Of a stretch of DNA of 7,965 nt, positions 1-4,989 are shown piece by piece. The notes beneath the pieces are model-generated. The model was not told the DNA's origin, did no database searches, and was given only the letters and a program-made list of their open reading frames with translations. The stretch covers positions 1 through 7,965 of the forward strand of contig JBBRMT010000222.1 in assembly GCA_038230695.1 (NCBI GenBank). The letters are read 5' to 3'. The translations under genes and the position numbers were made by a program. The DNA comes from QHBQ01 sp038230695. GTDB lineage: Bacteria > Chloroflexota > Chloroflexia > QHBQ01. Position 1 is the first letter of the stretch. The number at the start of each line of letters is the position of its first letter.

Positions 1-567
1 GCCAATCCCTTCGTAGACATTGATGGCAACGTCTTCTATGTGGCAATCCACTATCTGAACTGTCACGGCGTGATCAATGGCACCGATGCAACCCACTATA
101 CGCCGGATGGCACCGCCACCCGCGGGCAGTTCGCCAAGATCGTCGTACTTGGCTTCGGCTTGCCACCCTTCACCCCAACCGGCGGCCAATCGTTCACCGA
201 TGTGCCACCCGGCTACTTCGCCTACCTCTACATCGAGAGCGGCTACCATGCCGGTATCCTCAGCGGCTACGATGCGGCAAGCTGCATCGCAGCGGGCGCA
301 ACCCCGCCCTGCTACTTGCCCAACCGCCCGATCACGCGCGGGCAACTGACCAAGCTGGTGGTGCTGGCCGCGCACTACCCGCTGACTACACCGACAACGC
401 CTAGCTTCATTGACGTGCCGCCATCCAACGTATTCTATGCTTTCATCGAGACCGCTCATGCACACGGCGCGATCAACGGCTATCCCGACCACACTTTCCG
501 CCCCAACCAGAGCATCCGCCGCGACGAAATGGCCCAGATCGTCTATAAAGGGGTGACAACACCCTGA
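1..567 (+). CDS. SLH-domain surface protein, C-terminal part (5' end outside window)
   Basis: The reading frame is open from base 1 to the TGA at 565-567, so this is the last 188 residues of a longer protein. It consists of three S-layer homology repeats. Repeat 1 (residues 1-60) starts FVDIDGNVFY and has TRGQFAKIV near 40-48. Repeat 2 (65-125) starts FTDVPP and ends TRGQLTKLV. Repeat 3 (136-185) starts FIDVPP, with INGYPD and RRDEMAQIV. SLH triplets anchor exported proteins to cell-wall polymers, so the missing N-terminal part should carry a signal peptide and the functional domain. Repeat 2 has an insertion with two cysteines (about residues 95 and 104) before its TRGQ motif, a style I associate with Chloroflexota SLH proteins. 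The GTG at 40 is an internal codon, not the start, because repeat 1 begins upstream of it. A hairpin terminator follows. The family call is secure; the specific role is unknown. Confidence 0.9.
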   Translation, partial: ANPFVDIDGNVFYVAIHYLNCHGVINGTDATHYTPDGTATRGQFAKIVVLGFGLPPFTPTGGQSFTDVPPGYFAYLYIESGYHAGILSGYDAASCIAAGATPPCYLPNRPITRGQLTKLVVLAAHYPLTTPTTPSFIDVPPSNVFYAFIETAHAHGAINGYPDHTFRPNQSIRRDEMAQIVYKGVTTP

Positions 568-571
568 CGGG

Positions 572-596
572 ATAAGGATTAAGGAATAAGGATTAA
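572..596. repeat. Two direct copies of ATAAGGATTAA
   Basis: The 11-mer ATAAGGATTAA occurs at 572-582 and again at 586-596, a 14-base period, between the SLH gene stop and the terminator hairpin. The second copy runs into the left arm of the hairpin. It may be simple slippage; no function is evident. Confidence 0.6.
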
Positions 597-627
597 AGAA
601 GACGCATCGAATGGTGCGCCTTCTTTA
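594..627 (+). terminator. Rho-independent terminator of the SLH gene
   Basis: The left arm AAAGAAGACGCA (595-606) pairs with TGCGCCTTCTTT (615-626) with one mismatch, plus an outer T-A pair, around an 8-base loop. The right arm ends in a T-rich stretch (TTCTTTATTT, 621-630). It lies 27 bases after the SLH stop codon and before the promoter of the next gene. The A-rich 5' arm and T-rich 3' arm mean it could also work on the minus strand, but no minus-strand gene needs it. Confidence 0.7.
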
Positions 628-628
628 T

Positions 629-657
629 TTGGCTAATCACCACGTTTAGCGTATAAT
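629..657 (+). promoter_or_regulatory. Sigma-70-type promoter for the antiporter operon
   Basis: A perfect -10 box, TATAAT (652-657), lies 17 bases downstream of TTGGCT (629-634), which shares TTG with the -35 consensus TTGACA. Transcription would start near 664, about 34 bases before the ATG at 698. The -35 element touches the end of the preceding terminator, so the two transcription units are packed back to back. This is the only clear promoter I see ahead of the plus-strand cluster. Confidence 0.7.
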
Positions 658-681
658 ACGCGCCAACGGCAGCGTAAGCAT

Positions 682-686
682 AGGAG
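682..686 (+). promoter_or_regulatory. Ribosome binding site of first antiporter
   Basis: AGGAG lies 11 bases before the ATG at 698. The codon just before that ATG, in frame, is TAG (695-697), so no earlier start is possible in this frame nearby. This fixes the start. Confidence 0.6.
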
Positions 687-697
687 TGACAGCGTAG

Positions 698-1858
698 ATG
701 GCAGAGCAGGATAGCGTTCAACCACGACAGATTAACCTGGGCAGCGCCCTTAACGCGATTTGCAGCGCGGACGGGCCAACCCTGGTAGACAAGATCCTCT
801 TTGCCCTGCTCATCTTCGTGCCGATCGCCTTCGTGGTAGGCTTCAGCGGCGCAGGTGGCGGGCTGTGGGTGTTCCTCACCAGCGCGTTGGCGATTGTGCC
901 GATGGCGAAGCTGCTTGGCACTGCCACCGAGGAACTGGCATCGCGGGTGGGCAGCGGGCTGGGCGGGTTGCTCAACTCCACCTTCGGCAACGCCACTGAG
1001 CTAATCATCGCCTTCTTCGCCCTGCAAGCGGGCCTCACTGATGTGGTCAAGGCGAGTTTGACCGGCTCGATCATCGGCAACTTGCTGTTCGTGCTGGGTC
1101 TGGCGATCGTGGCAGGCGGAGTCAAACGCCCCCGCCAAACCTTCAACGCAGTGGCGGTTAGCGCCAGTTCCAGCCAGCTAGGGGTGGCGACTATCGCGCT
1201 GGTTATCCCTGCGGTGTTCGCCGCTACCACACCAGCGGGCTTGCGTAGCGGGCTGGTGGAGAACCTCAGCCTGGGGGTGGCGGGCGTGTTGCTGCTCGCC
1301 TACCTCGCGCAGCTAATCTTCACCCTGCGTACCCACCCCCAACTCTACACCGAGGAGGCCGAGGAGGAGGTCGGTGGCGTACCCTGGCCCATCCGCAAGT
1401 CGCTGCTGCTGCTGGCGTTCTGCACCATCATTATCGCCTTCCTCAGTGAGTTTCTGGTCAGTGGAGTGCAGTACCTTACCAGCACGCTAGGTTGGACAGA
1501 TCTATTCGTCGGGGTCATACTCATCGCCCTGATCGGCAACGCGGCGGAGAATATGGCCGCGGTCAGCGTGGCGATGAAGAACAAGATGAACCTGAGCATG
1601 AGCATTGCGATGGGCAGCAGTACACAGATTGCCCTGTTCGTCGCGCCGGTGCTGGTGTTCGTCGGTTTCTTTATGGGTGGCAAGAGCGAGCTTACCCTGC
1701 TGTTCCAGCCTTTCGAGATTGCCGCCATCGTGCTGGCGGTGATGATTGTAGACCGTATCGCCCGCGACGGCGAGAGCAACTGGCTGGAGGGCGTGCAACT
1801 GCTGGCCGTCTACACCATCTTTGCGGTGGCCTTCTTCCTGCACCCTTTAGGGAGATAA
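698..1858 (+). CDS. cax: Calcium/proton antiporter, CaCA (Cax) family, copy 1
   Basis: A 386-residue inner-membrane antiporter, the usual length for bacterial Cax proteins, which exchange cytosolic Ca2+ for H+. About eleven hydrophobic segments are visible from residue 33 to 382. They form two inverted halves separated by an acidic loop (EEAEEE, about 219-224), as expected for the family. The first signature (c-1), GNATELIIA, is at 97-105. The second (c-2), at 280-288, reads GNAAENMAA. Both carry the acidic residue that binds the cation (E101 and E284), but residue 285 is Asn where Cax proteins, including the neighbouring copy, usually have His. It starts at ATG 698, directly after an in-frame TAG, and ends 5 bases before the start of a close paralogue. 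Expression probably comes from the promoter at 629-657. Ca2+ is the likely substrate, but Mn2+ or Na+ cannot be excluded. Confidence 0.92.
   Translation: MAEQDSVQPRQINLGSALNAICSADGPTLVDKILFALLIFVPIAFVVGFSGAGGGLWVFLTSALAIVPMAKLLGTATEELASRVGSGLGGLLNSTFGNATELIIAFFALQAGLTDVVKASLTGSIIGNLLFVLGLAIVAGGVKRPRQTFNAVAVSASSSQLGVATIALVIPAVFAATTPAGLRSGLVENLSLGVAGVLLLAYLAQLIFTLRTHPQLYTEEAEEEVGGVPWPIRKSLLLLAFCTIIIAFLSEFLVSGVQYLTSTLGWTDLFVGVILIALIGNAAENMAAVSVAMKNKMNLSMSIAMGSSTQIALFVAPVLVFVGFFMGGKSELTLLFQPFEIAAIVLAVMIVDRIARDGESNWLEGVQLLAVYTIFAVAFFLHPLGR
1850..1854 (+). promoter_or_regulatory. Ribosome binding site deciding a TTG start of antiporter 2
   Basis: GGGAG sits 9 bases before TTG 1864, inside the last codons of the preceding gene. 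The next in-frame ATG (1972) would remove most of the first membrane helix, so this site supports the TTG. Confidence 0.6.
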
Positions 1859-1863
1859 GCATA

Positions 1864-3015
1864 TTGGGAACTGAGCAGCAAGCAGGACAACGGCAACCCG
1901 GCTTCCGCCGCATCTTTAACGTAATCGCAACTGGCGACAGGGTTAGCGCCGTAGACGTGGTGTTGTACTCGATGCTCATCTTCGTGCCGCTTGCCTTCAT
2001 CGTCGGGTTCATGGGGTGGGGCGGGCTGTGGGTGTTCCTCACCAGCGCGTTGGCGATTGTGCCGATGGCGAAGTTGCTAGGCGCTGCCACTGAGGAACTG
2101 TCGGCGCGGGTAGGCAGCGGGCTGGGCGGGTTGCTCAATGCCACCTTCGGCAACGCTACCGAACTGATTATCGCCTTCTTTGCCCTGCAAGCGGGGCTTA
2201 CCACCGTGGTCAAAGCCAGTATCACCGGCTCGATCATCGGCAACCTGCTGTTCGTGCTGGGCCTGGCAATCGTGGCGGGCGGGGCGCGGCGCGAGAAACA
2301 GACCTTCAACGCCACTGCCGCCAGCGCCAGTTCCAGCCAGATGACCGTGGCGGTCGCGGCCCTTATTATCCCGGCGGTGTTCGTCGCCGCTGGCTCGACT
2401 AAAAGCCATAGCGACAGCGTGCTGGAAGGCATCAGCCTGGCGGTGGCCGCTGTGCTGCTGCTCACCTATCTGGCGCAACTGCTGTTCAGCCTGCGTACCC
2501 ACTCGCACCTGTACCACGATGAGGCGGTCGAGGAAATGGGCGGCAAAGTTTGGCCGATTCGTAAGTCGCTAATCGTGCTGGCGGTATGCGCCATCATCAT
2601 CGGCTTTCTCAGCGAGTTCCTGGTGCAAGGGGTGGAATATCTGACCAGCACGCTGGGTTGGAGCGAACTGTTCGTTGGCGTGGTGCTGGTGGCGATTGTG
2701 GGCAACGCGGCGGAACACATGAGCGCGGTAACGGTGGCGCTCAAGGATCGCATGAACCTGAGCATGAGCATCGCGCTGGGCAGCAGCACGCAAATCGCCC
2801 TGTTCGTTGCGCCGCTGTTGGTGTTCGTCGGCTACTTTATGGGCGGCAGCAGCCAGCTTACCCTGCTGTTCCATCCGGTGGAAATTGTCGGTATCGTGTT
2901 GGCGGTGCTAATTGTGGACATCGTCTCCCGCGATGGCGAGAGCAACTGGCTGGAGGGCGTGCAACTTTTGGCAGTCTATGCCATCCTCGCGGTGGCCTTC
3001 TTTGTACTGGAATAA
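1864..3015 (+). CDS. cax: Calcium/proton antiporter, CaCA (Cax) family, copy 2
   Basis: A 383-residue paralogue of the gene just upstream, roughly 70-75% identical by eye and collinear along its length. It is a multi-pass Ca2+/H+ antiporter with c-1 GNATELIIA at 96-104 and c-2 GNAAEHMSA at 280-288, so both cation-binding glutamates (E100, E284) and the usual His285 are present. The acidic inter-half loop is HDEAVEE (218-224). I start it at TTG 1864: a GGGAG lies 9 bases upstream, and the helix-1 motif LIFVP then falls at the same residue number as in copy 1. The frame is open further upstream to 1492, but that stretch overlaps copy 1 and encodes charged, non-homologous sequence. It follows copy 1 by 5 bases and precedes the cyanophycinase gene by 2, so co-transcription and coupled translation are likely. 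The two proteins may act separately or as a heteromer; the sequence does not decide. Confidence 0.9.
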   Translation: MGTEQQAGQRQPGFRRIFNVIATGDRVSAVDVVLYSMLIFVPLAFIVGFMGWGGLWVFLTSALAIVPMAKLLGAATEELSARVGSGLGGLLNATFGNATELIIAFFALQAGLTTVVKASITGSIIGNLLFVLGLAIVAGGARREKQTFNATAASASSSQMTVAVAALIIPAVFVAAGSTKSHSDSVLEGISLAVAAVLLLTYLAQLLFSLRTHSHLYHDEAVEEMGGKVWPIRKSLIVLAVCAIIIGFLSEFLVQGVEYLTSTLGWSELFVGVVLVAIVGNAAEHMSAVTVALKDRMNLSMSIALGSSTQIALFVAPLLVFVGYFMGGSSQLTLLFHPVEIVGIVLAVLIVDIVSRDGESNWLEGVQLLAVYAILAVAFFVLE

Positions 3016-3017
3016 CC

Positions 3018-3854
3018 GTGAATCCAAGTAGTGAACCGACAATCCTAAACGGCGCGACTGGCACCCTGTTCATCATTGGCGGACATGAGGACAAGACTGG
3101 GCCGATGACCATCCTGCGCCGCTTCGTGGCGGCTGCAGGCGGCGCGGCGGCCCGCATTGTGGTAATCACCACCGCCAGCGCCATTCCTGACGTGATGGCC
3201 GCGATGTACGCCCCAGTCTTTAACCAAATTGGAGTAGCAAACTTCACCGCGCTGGAGGTAGCCAGCCGCGTCCAGGCCAACGACCCCGCCACCATCGCCA
3301 CTTGCAACCAGGCGACCGGCATCCTGCTCTGTGGCGGTGAGCAGATCAGGCTGACGGTGGAACTGGGTGGCACGCTGCTGGAGGAGGCGATCAAGCAGCG
3401 TTACATTGCGGGCGCGGTAGTCGCGGGTACAAGCGCGGGCGCGTCGGCGCTGGGCGAAACCATCATCCTCAATGGCGATGCCAGCTTCGAGGTGATGCGC
3501 GAGGATATATCGCTGGGGGCAGGCCTCGACCTGATTAACAACCTGCTGATCGATCAACACTTCGACCAGCGGCTGCGTATTTACCGCCTGCTAAGTGTGA
3601 TGGCGCTCAACCCCGGCCTGCTGGCGGCGGGCATTGACGAGGATACCGCCCTCATCGTCACGCCCGACGGCAACGCCGAGGTGCTTGGCAGCGGCGCAGT
3701 TACCATCGTGGATGGCCGCTTCGTCACTTACACCAACCTTCCCAGCGTAAATCAGGGCCAGCCGATTTCGATAACCGGACTGACCCTGCACATCCTCACT
3801 GACGGCCACAATTTCGACCTGAACACGCGCACGCCAATTATCCCAGCTACGTAG
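3018..3854 (+). CDS. cphB: Cyanophycinase-family serine peptidase (S51)
   Basis: A 278-residue cytoplasmic peptidase of family S51. Cyanophycinase cuts the Asp-Arg polymer cyanophycin to beta-Asp-Arg dipeptides. Family landmarks appear in order: IIGGHEDK (19-26), GGEQ (106-109), nucleophile motif GTSAGAS (137-143, Ser139), IDQHF (178-182, His181) and GIDEDTA (205-211, Glu208). The spacings Ser to His (42) and Ser to Glu (69) equal those I recall for the Ser132/His174/Glu201 triad of the Synechocystis enzyme, so the triad looks intact. The length matches intracellular CphB. I chose GTG 3018, 2 bases after the antiporter stop, because the next in-frame Met (residue 30) would lose the GGHEDK motif. 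The Shine-Dalgarno is weak (TGGAA), which suggests translational coupling. No cyanophycin synthetase is in the window, so the substrate may be cyanophycin or another beta-aspartyl peptide. Confidence 0.9.
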   Translation: MNPSSEPTILNGATGTLFIIGGHEDKTGPMTILRRFVAAAGGAAARIVVITTASAIPDVMAAMYAPVFNQIGVANFTALEVASRVQANDPATIATCNQATGILLCGGEQIRLTVELGGTLLEEAIKQRYIAGAVVAGTSAGASALGETIILNGDASFEVMREDISLGAGLDLINNLLIDQHFDQRLRIYRLLSVMALNPGLLAAGIDEDTALIVTPDGNAEVLGSGAVTIVDGRFVTYTNLPSVNQGQPISITGLTLHILTDGHNFDLNTRTPIIPAT

Positions 3855-3877
3855 GCATTAGGCATGAGTCCGATAAA

Positions 3878-3907
3878 CCCCTTCCCCAAGAGGGGCTGGG
3901 GGTGGGG
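3878..3907. repeat. C/G-rich palindromic repeat between cphB and pyrE
   Basis: Runs of C and G occur in the order CCCC TT CCCC AAGA GGGG CT GGGGG T GGGG. The core CCCCAAGAGGGG (3884-3895) is a 4-bp hairpin; CCCCT (3878-3882) can alternatively pair with AGGGG (3891-3895). The layout (C-run, 3-4 base loop, G-run, two bases, G-run) is the same as in each arm of the inverted repeat at 6213-6357, so this looks like a diverged member of one repeat family. There is no T-run after it, so it is not an ordinary terminator. Confidence 0.6.
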
Positions 3908-3926
3908 CGTAACACGTAGCACAGCT

Positions 3927-3931
3927 AGGAG
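3927..3931 (+). promoter_or_regulatory. Ribosome binding site deciding the pyrE start
   Basis: AGGAG lies 7 bases before TTG 3939, ideal spacing. The upstream in-frame ATG (3864) has only a weak TTAGG before it, and the extra residues it would add are encoded by the C/G-rich repeat. Confidence 0.65.
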
Positions 3932-3938
3932 CAGAGAT

Positions 3939-4538
3939 TTGGACAACGATAAACTGGACGTAGAGCAGCTATTGCGGGCAGGGGGGGCGATTAAGCAGGG
4001 CCACTTCCTGCTCACCTCCGGGTTGCACAGCAGCCGCTATCTGGAGAAGTTTCAGGTGCTGCAGTATCCTCGATACACCGACCTGCTGTGTGGCGCAATT
4101 GCGGCGCACTTCAAGGATGAGCAGGTTAGTGTGGTGGCGGGGCCAACTATGGGCGGCGTGCTGCTGGCTTATGCCACGGCGCGGGCGCTGGGCGGCGATG
4201 TGCGCGGCATCTTCGCCGAGCGGGCCAGCGGCGATGAGCTTGCCAAAATGGGGGAGCGGGTGTTTCGACGCGGCTTCGTCATCAACCCTGGCGAGCGAGT
4301 GCTGATCGTGGACGACATCCTCACCACCGGCCTGAGCCTGCGCGAGATCCTCGCGGCGGTAGAGCGGCTGGAGGGCGAAATCGTGGGCATCGGCGTGATG
4401 GTGGACCGCAGCCAGGGCCGCGCCAACTTCGGCTACCCGCTGCACGCCCTCGCCCAATTGGACATTCCCACCTGGCGGGCTGACGAATGCCCGATGTGCC
4501 ATGACGGCGTGCCACTGGTCAAGCCGGGACGTTCGTGA
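3939..4538 (+). CDS. pyrE: Orotate phosphoribosyltransferase
   Basis: A 199-residue cytoplasmic enzyme that joins orotate and PRPP to give OMP and pyrophosphate, the fifth step of UMP synthesis. Landmarks, numbered from TTG 3939: substrate region TSGLHSSRY (26-34), GPTMGGVLLA (68-77), FAERASG loop (92-98), PRPP-binding motif VLIVDDILTTG (121-131), and a C-terminal tail with CPMC (184-187) then GVPLVKPG (190-197). That Cys-x2-Cys tail is common in the short PyrE type of thermophiles and other deep-branching bacteria. The TTG start has a perfect AGGAG at 7 bases. Starting at ATG 3864 would add 25 residues (Pro, Gly and Trp rich) read from a DNA repeat, which is unlikely to be native. The gene sits 84 bases after cphB with no clear promoter between, so it may share the upstream transcript. 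No other pyr gene is nearby. Confidence 0.92.
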   Translation: MDNDKLDVEQLLRAGGAIKQGHFLLTSGLHSSRYLEKFQVLQYPRYTDLLCGAIAAHFKDEQVSVVAGPTMGGVLLAYATARALGGDVRGIFAERASGDELAKMGERVFRRGFVINPGERVLIVDDILTTGLSLREILAAVERLEGEIVGIGVMVDRSQGRANFGYPLHALAQLDIPTWRADECPMCHDGVPLVKPGRS

Positions 4539-4539
4539 G

Positions 4540-4989
4540 TTAGAACGGCTTGTACACCATCAATGCAACGATGATCACCCAGAGAGCGGCGTGGACCAAG
4601 ACGTAGCTACCGTAGCGGCTGGCGGCGGCCTTATAGCCGGGGTCGCCTTTGGCTAGCAGCGCGGCTGCCGCTGCGCTTGCGCGGCTGGTGATCGTGCTAG
4701 TCATCCCTGCGGAGATGACGAACAGCACGATGGAAACCCAGATCCAGAGCTTGCCCCAGGCCACATCAGGCGAATTGCCGATAGCCACCATAATCAGGCC
4801 GGTAATCAACGCCACCACCCCGCCAAATGTGGCAAGGTATCTGCCGCTGACATCGCCAAGCCGGTAGACTCCGGCTAGCATCCCCTTGTCGGCGTTGCTG
4901 CCCATCAACCCGGCGGCGAGATACACCAGGATCGGCGCGGCAATGCCCGCAATGCCGAGGATGTGTAGGAAAAACATTGTCAGGTACAT
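4540..4989 (-). CDS. DUF2269-like four-helix membrane protein
   Basis: A 149-residue integral membrane protein of unknown function. Four hydrophobic segments are visible at about 5-27, 51-70, 79-100 and 125-146. The N-terminal FFLHILGIAGIAAPI and the helix containing a late His (VLVHAALWVI, about 130-139) resemble predicted membrane proteins of the DUF2269 type; I am moderately sure of that assignment. It starts at ATG 4989 with AAAGGGG (5003-4997) 7 bases upstream. An alternative ATG at 4977 would give a protein four residues shorter with no overlap. With the first start it overlaps the end of the winged-helix gene by 10 bases, so the two are translationally coupled. Its stop codon (4542-4540) is one base from the stop of pyrE on the other strand. 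Confidence 0.75.
   Translation of the reverse strand: MYLTMFFLHILGIAGIAAPILVYLAAGLMGSNADKGMLAGVYRLGDVSGRYLATFGGVVALITGLIMVAIGNSPDVAWGKLWIWVSIVLFVISAGMTSTITSRASAAAAALLAKGDPGYKAAASRYGSYVLVHAALWVIIVALMVYKPF

Noticed and set aside
1492..1863. Open frame extending cax copy 2 upstream across the end of copy 1
   Set aside because: It overlaps a well-supported gene in another frame and encodes charged, non-membrane sequence unlike any Cax N-terminus. TTG 1864 with its GGGAG gives an N-terminus collinear with copy 1.
1692..2517. Long minus-strand ORFs opposite the two antiporter genes
   Set aside because: They appear at matching places under both paralogues simply because the coding strands are similar. 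Their translations are Ser/Ala/Thr rich and lack family motifs.
2586..3017. Open frame extending the cyanophycinase upstream across cax copy 2
   Set aside because: It is the shifted frame of the antiporter, and CphB homology begins just after GTG 3018.
3884..3907. Transcription attenuator in front of pyrE
   Set aside because: The hairpin is short and is followed by G-rich sequence, not a T-run, and I see no leader peptide tied to it. It is kept only as a repeat.
3892..3907. G-quadruplex
   Set aside because: There are only three runs of four or more G on this strand; a four-run motif is not complete.
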